Below the pieces are notes generated by a model. The model was not told the DNA's origin. It saw nothing but the letters and a program-made list of their open reading frames with translations, and searched no databases. Below, in pieces: positions 45,958 to 59,700 of a DNA stretch of 64,000 bases; position 1 is the first letter of the stretch, and each line of letters opens with the position of its first letter. Location of the stretch: assembly GCA_030248215.1 (NCBI GenBank), contig JASANG010002922.1, positions 1 through 64,000 on the forward strand. The letters run 5' to 3'. Position numbers and translations under genes: made by a program. The DNA comes from Enoplolaimus lenunculus (lineage: Eukaryota; Nematoda; Enoplea; Enoplida; Thoracostomopsidae).

Positions 45958-46407
45958 CTGTAGTGACCCGAATAAGAGGGTGTGGGGTAATAAGAGGGGG
46001 TCCCCATTTTGAGTCCCAATCAATAGGAGTTCGTATCCCTAATAAGAGTCCGTAAGCAGATAGAGTCCCTAAATTTTAATTAGAGTCCATGAAGGTCAGT
46101 TATCCCTAATTGTAGTGCATAAACGACTTCAGTACCAAATAAAATTGAGTTCGAAACTTTAAGGCGTACTTAAATATTGAAAGTACATTTCTAAGTATAA
46201 CCTTTAATTGATTGCTCAAGCTATTGACACAACACAAACAAACATTTAATTCAACGGATAGTTGCAGTACCGGATATATATCAGTAACGAAGGGTGGCGG
46301 ATTGTGGATTAAAAATAAATAACAGTCCGTAACGAATATTAACAAGGGGAGTACCCTCTGGAGAGGGCAAATAAATATCAGTCCCCCCTCTTATTCGGGT
46401 CACACAG
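45958..46407. mobile_element. MITE family E, complete
   Basis: CTGTAGTGACCCGAATAAGA at the left and TTATTCGGGTCACACAG at the right, TA on both sides. 450 bp, shares the whole interior with the copies at 16,144 and 31,318 (opposite orientation to 31,318). Confidence 0.88.
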
Positions 46408-46714
46408 TACAAGCATATGACTAATGAACACTTTCGCCCACATTGACAATTATAGGCTTCGGCTTAGGATAAAGCTTGTACAAGCCCAGGTTAAAGTTTT
46501 TGGTTAACCCTTCGCCTGTTAACGTTCAGACTTAGGCACGGCTGATGCTTATACTTAACGGTTAGGCGTAAACCTCGTTGAATACTGACTTAATAAATTA
46601 AAAAAAGCTGTAAATACGTTTTAGTTAAACGAGTTATTTTCTTCTGTCAGAATTTCAAAATCTAATATTTATGCTCATAAATTGTCAACGCCTAATAGCG
46701 TTGGAGGCTTCAAA

Positions 46715-49042
46715 ATGTTTTCTAGTGATACAGAAAGTGTATGCGCTTGGTTGCTCACGGCTTGTATGATTTGTGTTGTATTTTCTATAAATATGCATGC
46801 GAATACCATAGACATTAAACAGTGTAAAGACAAAAATAATTGTCGGGATTTGCTTCATAGAAACATTATACGTCGTATTGATTCAGGTTAGGATGAACCA
46901 GGGTTGTTGGCCGGAAAAAATTACCGGAAAAATATGGTTTTTTCCATTTTTTCCGAGGGGGTGGAAAAAATGGAAAAATATTAAACGATTCTTAAATATA
47001 ATTTGCAACTAAATATGATATAAAATAACGTTTTTAGATGACATGCAACTAATTTTCATGCAACACATTAGAAGTGACCGTGTGCAATGTCTACCAGGAC
47101 ACATTATATGTCCGAAAAGAGCGAAAATTGCAGCATATGAATTTATAAATGGATTTCAGAATTAAAAATTTGCCAAGAGATTCAATGTAAAATTACTTAT
47201 GCAACTTGTTCGGTTCACTCACCAAGTTTCGTCGACAGTGGGGCCAAAGTTAGGGTGCTCAAAACTGAAAGCTTGCTTTTACCGTACGATTTAACACAAG
47301 AATATATACGTCTAGCTTCAACCTCTCTTTGCTCGCGAGGTGCAGCAATTGAGTGGTTTGATGTCAGAAAAAAACCCAAAAGTATCTTGGGATTTAATGT
47401 ATACTTTAAAAAGTGTGAGTTGTTGAGCTCGCTCCATTCATGAGTTTCTGATGTTCTGATGACCTCTTCCGATTATTCCATGCCTAAATTTAAATTCCTA
47501 ATAAAATCGAATTTTAAGGTCCCCAATTAATTCACTGTACTCAAAATGTTTTTGTCGAAAAATTATACAAATTACATATGTACCATTTGACACAGGTTGC
47601 GGAGCTAAGACGAATATTGTTCAATGTTTCCCAATCAGACGTCTGCCTGTGGCCTTAAAAATCGAATTTTGCAAAAATTTAGATTTGGACATGGAATGAT
47701 CAGAGGATGTCATCAGAAGCTAAAATATGCAAAAACTTTCAAAATGCAAGCATTTTTGGGCAAACGACGGCTAAGTGTGGGCTAACCGATCACTCAGACC
47801 AAGACTGGTTATTTTCCATTTTTACCATTTTTTCCGGTAAAAAATGGAAAAAATCATTTTTTCCGGTCATAATTTTTTTCTAGAAAAAAGAACGCTGGAA
47901 TCAACAAACGTTTACTCCCACAGTCCCATCCTCTGTGATCCTATTGATTGACTGAGAAATCCAGCGTTGAAGTTTCTGCGTTCTCTAACTCGTCTTTTGC
48001 TCGACGTCAATGATGTCAACAACACAAAATAATCTTCGAGTTTTAAAAATGTATTCCTAAGCCTAAACCTAAGTTCAGTTGTGTGGGTGGGAAATGAAAA
48101 AGCGACAATAGTTGTTCTTATTGCCAAAACCATTTCAGAACATGATCTTCCTTTTGTCAAACTCATGAGACGACTTGATCAATTGTTATCTCGACTACCA
48201 GAGAGCAAATCGTCCAAATATTGTCCATCATTGCAAAATTTCTTTGCCAACTGCGTTGAAAAAAATTGTGTCGTGACAACGAAAGCGAACTCCACAGCAA
48301 GGCCGGCAGTTGAAAATTTAATTCATCAACTGCATACAGCAATAATTGAATATTGCAGTCAGGCTGAGTCCCGCGAAGCCGAAACAAATGACACTAAAAC
48401 AACGCAAAAGCAACCGAAAACAAATTTGGTATCGCTCAGTGCAGTGAGCTTGGTTGGTCTCCTAAAATTGGCGGTTTCTCAGAATTCTGCAGTCCCGTAT
48501 TAAATGTAAAGTGAAAAATGACTTTCCACTACATATTCATACATTCTATTGCAGAACATTCTACGTTTATATTGACAACGGAAAATGAACTTAAAAATTC
48601 CTCCGATTTCAGTTTGTGTGAAGCCCAAAATTACCATAACGGACTATACTAAAATATTAGTTGTCGTTCAATAGTATAAACGATATATAAAGCTAAAGAA
48701 TGAAACAGCAGTCGGAGTTTGAAGCAAAACTGTCGTCAAAGTATATTTTCTTGCTTTCAGGTTACATCTACAACTAAAACGACACTAGTGAAGACTACAA
48801 CAAGTACGCTCGATTCCACCAAGCGTCGTACGAGTACAGAGTCAACGGAAGTCAGCCAACCTGAGCAAGGAATCAAATTCAACTGGTCAATCTGTCCGGC
48901 ATTTGAAACTGAGATTGAACTGTCAATTGAAGAGGACTTTTCCTGGACTCCTGTAATAAAAAGCGGCAGTCGACACTTACAGATTGGTGTTGTGGTTAAT
49001 GTATTATATATTGCATGTTTAATTTGTGTAAATATATTTTAA
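46715..49042 (+). CDS. Unrecognised secreted or membrane-anchored protein
   Basis: Three exons, 46715-46886, 48079-48428 and 48761-49042, in consistent phase, give 267 aa. I do not recognise the family. The start has a signal peptide-like segment (AWLLTACMICVVFSINMHA, cleavage likely about residue 29). The mature part has seven Cys (including KQCKDKNNC, KYC, KNC, EYC, SICPAF) and predicted-helical stretches (PFVKLMRRLDQLLSRL, AVENLIHQLHTAIIEYC). A Thr/Ser/Lys-rich stretch around 160-205 (TTKTTLVKTTTSTLDSTKR) looks like a glycosylated stalk, and the end is hydrophobic (GVVVNVLYIACLICVNIF), fitting a GPI signal or a membrane anchor. One NST sequon. A helical cytokine-like ectodomain is possible but unsupported. 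Exon 2's acceptor follows a CCTAAG repeat. Confidence 0.68.
46905..47886. mobile_element. GGAAAAAATGGAAAAA-ended repeat in intron 1
   Basis: The two sides carry inverted GGCCGGAAAAAATTACCGGA / CCATTTTTTCC and CCGGTAAAAAATGGAAAAAA / TTTTTTCCGGTCAT sequences about 0.9 kb apart. The interior is unmatched. Exact ends and target duplication are not clear. Confidence 0.45.
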
Positions 49043-50765
49043 ATCGGACATAAAAATACGACACAAAAATGTACAGCAGTCGAAATTATAACAAATGTGG
49101 CGGTACTGTTTCCGTAAGGATTAAAAAATTGATATCTGATGGTCGCTGGGTAAATATCACATGAGATTTCACTAACAGAACTTGGTTTTGCATACCGTGG
49201 TGTACAAGTGTCAAGTCAATAAAACTACATGGTGGTGAGATACCGTAACATTTATGCAAAATAATGCCGATCACTGTTCCTTCATTCAATACGACGACAC
49301 GATTAATAATCAAAATATTGGTCTATACATTTAAAGCTGTCCCGCTGTCCCGGGATAACAACCAGCAGGATTGCAGCGTAGGCAAAACCAGCGATTAAAA
49401 CTCGCATGCATAGCCATAGATTTATTAATAATACACAATATAAGGGGCGTATCCAGGGGTTTTCAGGTTTCAATTTCCACTTCTCCGTTTGGGAATTTAA
49501 TTCTTTTAAGTACTGAAAGAGCTGAGATTTCTAACAAAGTATTTAACAATGTTTTTGGTGCTTTCAGCGTGAGAATTGGTTAGTTCTTGGGGCCGGCAGC
49601 CCCGCATCATGCTTAGGTTCCCTTAAAATCGCAGGGGTTTTGGGTGGCAGTGGTTTAATAAATTTTATATGCAACAAAAAGGGTGTGCATTGGTTTCAGG
49701 ACCTTGAAGTAACTTCATTTATGCTGAACCTAACTGAAAACTTATTACTTTTCAAAATTCTTATTGATCGGTGAGAAAACATGATTCGATTACATTATCA
49801 TTCTTTGAATCGAAATGGTAGTATGAATAAAAATATAATATTGATGTCACAATTTTTAGTTTTTTCTGTGATAAACAATTACTGGCCGGTCGGTGCACAT
49901 TACTAGACGACGCCAAGCCGACCTTCTTCAATGTCTATAGTTCGTTAAAACATTTCATGCAAACAAGGCATTTGCTTCAAATTAACCCCCGCCTAAACTA
50001 ACTGCTCCTGATGAGTAACGACCATTAAAAACGTTTACTAAACTTGGCACAAAATGGTATAAAACAATGAACTGAAACAAAATCAAATGCAGAGCAGTAA
50101 TTGCAATTTTATTGCATTAGCAAAACGTCTTATTAAAGGTAAATTATTTTATATTTCATCTTCAAACACAATTTTCCTTGGATACTCAAATTTCAGCTCA
50201 TAACTTCAATATTAAATAGAACCTCAAGATAGTAATATACAACCATGTTTCACTCTAGTGACCGTACTGTCAATCATACCACCCAGAGTTCCAACGGAAT
50301 TCTGATTCCGGCTGGAATTTCGACAAATTTTGAGTTCAACCTCGTCAGTTTGAAATCCTATCGCTAGCTGGTGGTGGTAGCAATAAGCATTTCACAATTC
50401 TTCAAATGCAACCATGCATCACTTAAACCGTGCTGAAACCAGTTTTAGAATAACCATGAACAGCTATCTCTACTCACAACTTTGAACATTCAACTATTTT
50501 GACACCGGTCCATGTTACGTTTGATGTCAGGTGCTTATGTAGTTGTAGGCGTAGCTAAACACTGGCAAGTGCACCACCTGACGCTTCACTGAAAACTCTG
50601 CGACCCCCGTTCAGAAATTTACCCCCCCCCTGTTGCCAACCGGGATCCGCTGGGTTGATGCACCCACTCCGGCGCTACCCACCCAGCGAATGCCCAGAAT
50701 CAAGAGTTACGTCCCTAAAAGTAACACTAGCCTTGACACCAATACCACCTCATTAATTTTACGCT
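49043..50765. other. Convergent intergenic region, orphan gene to WDHD1
   Basis: AATAAA at 49,218-49,223 is a likely poly(A) signal for the orphan gene. A degenerate subtype 2 MITE may lie at about 50,506-50,735 (GGTCCATGTTACGTTTGA at the left, CCTAAAAGTAACACTAGCC at the right). GTTCCAACGGAATTCTGATT near 50,290 resembles hAT-type repeats. No other exon was seen. Confidence 0.5.
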
Positions 50766-50770
50766 TTATT
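50765..50770 (-). terminator. Poly(A) signal overlapping WDHD1 stop codon
   Basis: The last codons read GAA TAA AGC on the minus strand, so AATAAA overlaps the stop. If used, the 3' UTR is only about 10-30 nt. Confidence 0.45.
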
Positions 50771-53700
50771 CAAAAGTCAAGCTCGACAACAATTGAGTAT
50801 CAGCATTCGCTTTTAATTTCCGTTCACGTTCTTGTTGATCTTCAAATTGTTTTGATTCTTCCAACTCAAACAACGGTTGAGTACATTCCATTTTATCTGA
50901 ATCACCGTCGTTCAAAACCCTACCATTCTTAGAGACTTTTTCAGCTCCAAATGCTGCATTTTCATCGCTTGTAACATCTGTTCGTTCTTTCGCAATATCG
51001 TTCCAATACTAAAAATACAGCCTGGATGTAAATCACCAAGAAAGTGTTTGATCATAAACCCCCACCGACCGCGCATCGGTGAGCTTGGTTTTTGCAGCTG
51101 GTGCAATTTAAAAAGTTAACAGTTACAGAGCATGAAGTAAAAATTTCAAACTTACTGCTTTCTCCTCAGCCGCCAGCATTGCAAATCTTTGCATAGCAAA
51201 CGCGTTAAAATTGCTTGCATCCAATGTAGGATCGCCTTCGAAGTTTTGTGATAGCACATCGTACTGAGATTCAAGCCAAACGTTAAATCCGTTCAATGAA
51301 GTTCTTTTAAATGATCTGAAAACCCAAAAAGCACGTCAATGACTATAAAGCCCATGCTATCTATAAAAAGCTACCCACCAAGCCTAAGCCTAAAAGCATA
51401 AGTTTTTATCTGTAGAAAGCACCGCACCGCAATAATTTAATGATGCTGATACACAAGAAAAATAAAGCAACACCGCCAAAAGTTTGTACGCTTGACACAA
51501 ATTAATGTAATCTGCGTTTGTTCACGTCAAATAGACTTATTGAGCGAAAGTCGGGGTTTTACAAAGCTTTTTGTGTTTTGTACTGGGGGTCGAATAGTGG
51601 GTGTCGGTCTGTCAGTTAGATGAGAATCTCAGGAACCTCTTTTGATTATATTTTGTTTGACATATTATTGTCCTGGCATGTTAGACTGGCATTGGAGTTA
51701 AAAATCTTAATCCCTTTATTAGCAAAACGCTAATATGAATAATTGGTTATACAAATTAGTTAGCTATTCCACAATTTGACTTTATAAGCTCCAGCAACCA
51801 ACTCGACGAATAAAAAACTAAGCCGTCCAAAATATACGTTTGTCCTTTATATGCTTGGAATGTTTAACTAGACTGAGGAAAAAAGTAAGTATGTCCGAGT
51901 TTCGCTCAATACGATATGACGACTGGTGTTCACTAACACCATATTCAGGTCCACGTTCTCTTTGTCTTTTTCGTTTGTATCTGACACAATAGCAGTTGTG
52001 GCACCGCCAAGAACAAGCCTTGCTTGTTTTGATGTCTCTTGTCTTGCTGTTGTTCCGGTTTTGCTCGAAGATTTCCGCTTACTCGCAGCGGTCATTCCTG
52101 AAGTTCTAGCCGGTACCGGTTCGTCAAACACAGATTCACCGCGTTTGGGTACGCCAGAACTATCAGCTGCATCGGTATAACCGGTCGCATTTAGCGCGTT
52201 CTGAGAAGTTTTCTGAAACTCTTGCATCAAAAGTGAACATGAAACATTCATTCAATTTCATCAACGACACTATTGAACCGACAACCGTGTCAAAAGTTTG
52301 TGTCGAAGAATGATCCAGCCAACGCTAATGGTGCAAAAAATAAAATAATTACCATTGAGACGCTTGTAGACTAAAACAAAACTAAAGCCAAATTCAGCGT
52401 GAACTTGCATTTGCAATTTGCTAGTTAGAGCAAGTTGGTAGCTACAGCGAATTATCGCTGGAAATATGCACGTGCGAGAATGGGGCTATGAATAGCTAAC
52501 CTTGAATGGATTAGAAGAACCAGGGAGCGATCTTCTGGCAAATTTCAATTTCGCAGGCACTGGATTTGCTAATAAATCTGAAGAACGAGACAAAGCTGAA
52601 AATCCATACGCATGCTAGCCAAAACACTTTGCATACGCGAGTTCTTTTTTCAGATCTCGACAGTTAACTACGCTTTCTGATCAGCGAAAAAATTGTTGCA
52701 GCGATTACACATTGCTAGGCAGTAGGTACAGTAAAAGGTAACATACTAATGAAAATTAAATATTAATACTAGTTCAGCTTTCAAAAACATACCCGCATCA
52801 ACACGTTTGGATACAGGCTGGAGTCGCACATCAGCTGATTCACATCTTCTTATCGGTTCTCGCGTCAATGGAACGTTAACAATCATCGGAGCTGCACAAC
52901 CGTCGTGTTCATCTGGTTCTGAGCTATAACAGAAGACTTGTTTCATACTTAAAGTGGCGATGTACCTTTCATTATTTTAATACCGTCCGGTGCCATCCGA
53001 ACTCGTCCTGCAACGCACGTGAATTGCAGCAATGCACCGCATAACAATTTGAGAGCGAAATTGTATTGACGTGCGGGGCCGTCAAAATATTAACCTCCGA
53101 CTTCGTTAATGACTTACAATATCTGAAAAATTAGTCTATTCCGATGTTAATCTACAGTCTCACTCGGTGAAACACAAAGCAATTACGCAACTAACCTGCT
53201 TTCTCTGTAATTGCGAATACGAGGTGCTTGCCGTCTTACAGCATCCTCTCTATCCGCGTCTTCCCTCTGTGCTTTTATTCGTGCTAAATCGGCCAGTTTC
53301 TCCGCAAGTCCCATTAACCGAGCTTTTGTTGCGTACCTGTAAACATAAGTACGTTTGTCAGCGACTGGAAATTTGCTATAAAAATGTCATTTGCGCGAAT
53401 TTTTCGTCCTAATGCTCTTTCCTCTGGGACCTCAGAAAATTTTAGATCCAATAAAACTTACTGAATCAGCAATTGCACTTGAGCACATTTCGGCATCAAC
53501 CGTGCGATTTCGAGCGCCCGACACTCCCGTTTAGAGCTGCAAGCGATCTATGAATAGAAAACAAATTACCATACAATGCATGACATATCTCACAAAAGTG
53601 CATACTCATATGTGTGTAAAATCCATCATCAGTTGGTGATAATCTTGTTACTTAACAACCGACGAATGATGATATTCGAAATTTAGCACATTTTGAACTC

Positions 53701-56700
53701 GACTTAATCTGTGTACATTTTCAGATCGGTAACTGGTGATAAAATACGGCCGGATTTCCACTGGGGAAATCTATATATCCAACTCCAATAGATTTCACAA
53801 TAATCATACTACAAATTGAAATTAAAACGTTTTCAAATTTTGAACGAAATATTCCGGTCACATCACACAACATGCAATTGCCAAAAGATTTAAAATTGTC
53901 GTTGCTCAATGTATTATACTATATAAGGTACGTTTGTACGCACCTACACACAACTCAGCATGAACATTTCAAAAACTTACCCTAAACAAATGAAAAATAT
54001 GAGAAACTTCTGACTTCAACTGTTCTTCACATGCTTCGTTTTGGTCTGTATTAAATCCAGCCGCTGACATATTCTCTTGAAACAAACGACACAATATCAG
54101 CGAATTCTAAAAGTAAACTCAATATTTCATCAAGATGCATACGGAATTAAAAATTGCGGAAACGGAAACTGACAATGAAAAATAATAGACGGCTGCGCTA
54201 CCGGGAATACTATTTCAGTTCGACCCTTTCTTTAGCAGAGAAACGATTTCTTTGTTGTCGTTTGCTATTTTGCCCTGTTTGTAGCGCACGCCAGTTGCTG
54301 TTTAACCGTAAAACGTCCGAACTGCAAAAGCCAACGCTTTAAAATTTTGTATTGTCAGTTGGGTTAGTAATTAAAAAAATGCAAAATCCTAAATACACAT
54401 CAGTTTAAACTGAACACAAAGCAGGACTACGACTACCACCAGTACCATCATAACACTCCCTGTTGCACGAAATATTTTGATTAAATAATTGCATTAACAC
54501 CTACAGGTGTTTCGCACAATATGGCTAATATGGCTTGTTACACAGTCTTTTAAAATTAAAATTTTATACTGAAACTCTTAACGACTCTGTTATGAAGCAA
54601 TATAACATTTTTATGTATATATTAGTATCAATCTTATTCAACGTGTACTATGTACATATAAAATTTTCTGCAACGAACTGAACTATAAAATTGCAAACCT
54701 CAATGTTTGTCTTTTCCGTCTGCGCGTCACAGAGCAACAAACTCCACGTTACCACGCTCACTGTTGGACGCGGCACAACGTTTGGATATAGCGAACCTTT
54801 GCAGAAAACGCATCTTAAACAACAGTTGAGTACCAAAACAAGCCAAAGAGTGTAAATTTTAACAGTGCTAAAATACTATTCCGAATAACGTTCCAGGAAA
54901 ACTTTTCCATTTATGCTATTTTCAAACAACATTTAATAAAAGGCAAATTAGAACAGAGAATCGTAATAAAAATCGGTTCAAGCAGTAAAATGAAAATACA
55001 AAACTTTCTTTCTTAAAACAAAAACCCACCTCACTTGAGCCGGGTATTCGTTGATGCTAATCACCCACATATTGTCGGAACTACGCTTCGTCTGAAACAA
55101 AAAAACCGTAAACAGCCAGAAACCTAAACAAAAATTCAGTAGTTCCGCGTTTTGCAAAGCTAAGCTAACGCAACCCAGTCAACAAAGCTGTTTCTTTAGA
55201 AACCAGTATTCTAATCTCATGAATACCCGCAAATATTTTGTACCACGTGATTAACCATTAATTTTACTTCAAAAATATATTAATTTTTATTCGAATGCTT
55301 TATTGGCTCGGTACGGTACCACGTTTTCACCATCATATAAACATAGTGATACCTGAGTTTTCAAATCAAGCACAGGTGTCCAAGCAAATGTCATTTTGCG
55401 ATAAATATAAACAATATTGCTTGTATCGACACAACATAATGATCCTATCTCGGTAAACCTGCATGTACAATAAAAGAAAAATAATACAACAAATATCCAA
55501 CAATCAATGATGTCATTGATAAAATAATATAAAGGAAAATCTATTAGTTAGAAACTTGACATTGTACAGCATTATATCCGACCCCAATCATATACAATAC
55601 AGAAAGCTCTCCGATTTTAGCGATTTAAACACAACCGGTACAACCAAAACTATTTACTGCCATTGTAATAGCTGTTGGTTGAAAATAATGTGTGCTATGC
55701 ACGACTGACGTGCTACAAAAAGCTAAGCCATCTGCTATTTTCAATTTCATGTTTAGTACCTGCCTCGCTCGATTTACGAACAATCCTTTTTTTTTGATTT
55801 CAGCAGAAATATTTGCTGCACTGTTCGCATGCAGCGCTTTACGAAAAACAGATGAGCATAATATGACTAAACTTACCCGACCCAGTATAACGATTTTGTT
55901 TGTTGCAATGGAACCTTAATCGAATTGTTCTTATTCAATCCGACTGGCGAAGACTTTCGTTGAAACAGATCAACGGCATAGAGCAAAATACTCATATTTT
56001 GGCAATCGGCTAGCCCTAAATAAATACAACGCAAAAATAACGAAACCATTTCTGAAAACGCATGTTGTGGTTCCACTAGCTAAGGCTCAAAGGAATAGTA
56101 TGTTTTTAAAATAACAACACAATAACGCCATCAGTTTCGGAACTAAAATTCGATTTTGCAAGTTCTAAGTGAAATGAGACAATTGCGATAAAAACTAAAA
56201 ACCCTTACTTGTCACTTGTCAGAATATGTGGTTGGCTAAAACTACTCAAGCAAGGTCAAAATTACAAACAAACGATTGCACTAGGGCTGTATTTCGAGCA
56301 AGATGAACTCCATCCAATCGAACGGCCTACCGTAACCACACATTATCTATAAGCCAAACCCCATTAAACAGAGCAAACTGTACTTACCCAACGCATCATG
56401 ATGAGCAGAATGTACTTACCCATCGCATCATGATAAGTAATTGCTAGCATTTCGGCATGAGCAGCCATGGTTACAATTGGGCCAGGCGAACAGAACATAT
56501 CGAATTGAGTGCCTCCGACAGTAAATATTCGAACAAAATCGTTCGATGAAGAAGTTGCTAGCCAGCCGTTTCCAATACACAGCGTCTGAAATTCATAAGT
56601 AATTTTATATATTGTTTCAGAAATTTTTGTAACTCAATGTCATAACCCCTTATAGTGACTTTGATATATTTCGATTAATAATTAATCGTCACGTGGCCCT

Positions 56701-59700
56701 CTCCAATCTAGAACAGTTGCTATGCTCATATATACGTAGCACTAATGTTTGCTGTTACACTAATTTAGTACATATATGTTTATGAACATACCGTAATATC
56801 CTCTCCAGGAGGAAATTCAACGCTCCATTCATTTGAACCATCCCACGACGCGAAATAAAGAACTCTCAGTTGACTAAAATTTAACATCAACGGTAACACT
56901 ATAGACCATGTACTTCATCAAATATGCTTAAAAGGCAATTTAAAGAAAAAATGACAACTAAAATGTTTTAGCATTCAATCCCATATTTTCTATCAAAGCA
57001 GAAGTCGAGACGCAAAAGATACCTAAACTTAAACTTTCGGCGAAATTAAATGAAATTCTATTGTAACCGTCTAGTTCAAACAACATCTTAAACAACATTA
57101 CGACATTAGCAAAAATTTATTAATCCGTATGCAGACCAATGCCTTACCTATTCGTTTCGCCTTTGCTCGGAGCACCGAAAACGACAACTTCGCTGCTCAA
57201 GTCCGCCAAGGTGAACTCTGTGCTTGAATTATCCAAATGAATAGGATGATACACCGAAGTATCATGAAATTCAACATCAATTGTTCGGTCAGCATCTGTT
57301 TCGTATTGTCGAATAATACCAACAGTGTTCCATTTCTAAAAATGGTTAGCAAAACCATTACCGCGTCTTCAATTCTATTCAAATTCGTACTAAATAAGCC
57401 ATATTCCATCAATACGACAAGAGATATAAAATGTTTATTTACCGAAATATATTAAACATTTCAAATATTCTGAACTTAGACTCAGTTTATGTCGTCAGTG
57501 TTTTAGAAGTAAGCGGACCCCATAAAGTTTTCAGAAACCCGAAAATACGTAAATCTTAAACTGATTATACCTACAAAACGTTCAGAAATGTAAGCATTCG
57601 CTTACCATAAACCGCTGCCCCGCGCTAAGCGGTGTGGAACTGCATACAAACGCTGCTTGCGACTCTACCGGATACCATGCTGGCTCCGGTTCCATTTCTA
57701 CGAAAGCGGCATCTTCGTCTTTTATCTGACCATCTGGATCCACGATTGGTTCGTCGTCTTCTAACCGTGTTACTAGCTTGTTATAGCTCGCTTTTATCGC
57801 TCCAATGTCAGACCCTAAAAACCCATGCGATCCACAAGCAGACATTACAATTAGTAGTTTTATTTTTCATCTTTTATCCAAGTCCACTTAGGTGAATAAA
57901 TTCCCACTCGCGTTTCAGTGCGAACTATACACTTCACTGCCACTTACAATCTAATAGACTATAGGTATGCTGCAATACTGTTGCTCAAACAGTGCTTCAA
58001 TAAACCAGGGTTCCAGCGGAATTCCAGTTCCGGCCGGAATTCTTTAAAATCGATTCCTGTTTCTGTTCCAGCGTTGCTGAATGCAGGGACCGTAGTTTTT
58101 ACGGTGTTTTGCCAAATCTTTTAAAGATTAAAAGATTTTGTAGTTGCAAACTTTGATCTCGTTATGTTTAGTTAGCAAATGGTTAAATTGAAATATTTGA
58201 GAGTGAATTTACACGAGTGGCAAAAACAGAAAAGAAATCGTGAAAAATTTGCTGAAGGAACGTTTCTGACTAGGTTAATAAAAAGTAAAACAGTAATTCG
58301 GCATTGAAAATCATTGTAAATACTGGTTCCTGTTCATAAAAAGTTCAATTTCTGTTTATGTTTCGGCAAATTTAACTCCTGTGGATCCTGCTCTCCTTCC
58401 ATGCGCTGAATCACCCCCGTTACTGATGTCATTCATAACATCATCCTCACACCAATATATAAATTTCCTGTTGTTCACTATAGTTTAAACGTAAACACGT
58501 TGAACCAAACTTTATTGATTGCTTATCCAACTTTTCCCTTTGCTTATGTAGCATAGAACTTACCGGCTTTTGGCAAGGTGCAATTCTGTTGTCTAAACTG
58601 CACCACCAAACACACAATCCAACTCACCTCTCGTTTCGCTATCGGGCTCCGGTTCTCTCCTTTCATTGGTCGATTCTCCTCTATTAATGATGTCATCCAT
58701 AACATCATTCTCATCCTCATCATCGTCATCTTTAACCATCAGACGCCTTCGATTAGACTGTGATCGTGTCATTCGAAGTTTATTATTATTATTACCAGTA
58801 GTATTATTATCGTCGTCATCATCATCAACAGCATTGTAGCCACGCGTTATACCACTTCCGCTTTGACTATTACCTGGTGTAGTTGTTGTAGTGGTATCAG
58901 CAGTAGGCTGACTGTTTGGCCCGTAATTACTCGTGCTACTATCAGCGTCGCCAAACTGATCAATCTTAACACCGAAAAAGTCGTCTAAATCATCATCATC
59001 ATCTTTGTCATTATTATCACAACGTGTGTTGGTTACACCTTGACCATTGGTAGATCTTTTCGCTGAACTCAGGTCCGATGTGTTCACCGCAATCTGCAAT
59101 AGTTCTTGAAGTTATTACCAATCCCAGCGCGTACAGACAGGTAGGAAAGAGTAAGAGATCCGCAGCCCCACCGACTCCACAATCAAGATTCATTACTGTC
59201 TGAGACACAATGCTTTATTGCATCATCATTAGTGGTTGCCAATTATAAGCAGATGCCGCAGTCGATTTCGGTTGATCAAAGATATGTACCTTTCGAACCA
59301 GTAAAACAGAGTTTATGACAATTCACGTCTGTTTGCGGTAGATGGTTTACACAAGTGCGGACATTGACTTATTTGTAGACTAGTTAGTTAGATTGTATCA
59401 AAACTTAACGCCAATTGGTTATACATGCTAAGTCATTCTATAAAATCAAAGCTTACCACTCGTGTTATATCCATTTAAAAACTTTGGACGTTTGCCTTTT
59501 TTAATGTGCACGTAGAAAAAGTTTTCAACGTATTTCTCACCTAGGAGTTTGAATACTTAATTCCTTTGTTAGTTGAATTAAAATAATTTTAACTGCCGAT
59601 TGAGTTACATCGAGCCAGGGATATGCCCCCACACCACTACCTGCGGTCTAACATCTGTTCGTTGCAGTATCGGTTCATCGATTTCAAACCATCCAATATA

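Larger units (their letters stand above)
41018..46714. other. Repeat-rich intergenic region, fucosyltransferase to orphan gene
   Basis: Divergent neighbours. Contents listed separately: TTAGGC MITEs (41,043; 42,039; 42,328), a family D element, a nested hAT MITE, a trinucleotide microsatellite, a degraded tRNA-like repeat, the hairpin array (44,160-44,799), an AT palindrome and a family E MITE. The stretch 42,790-43,670 and 44,810-45,300 show no exon or repeat I can name. Confidence 0.6.

Noticed and set aside
47255-47443. Short open frame inside intron 1 of the orphan gene
   Set aside because: It lies inside a GGAAAAAATGG-ended repeat, has no domain, and the orphan gene's exons join in phase without it.
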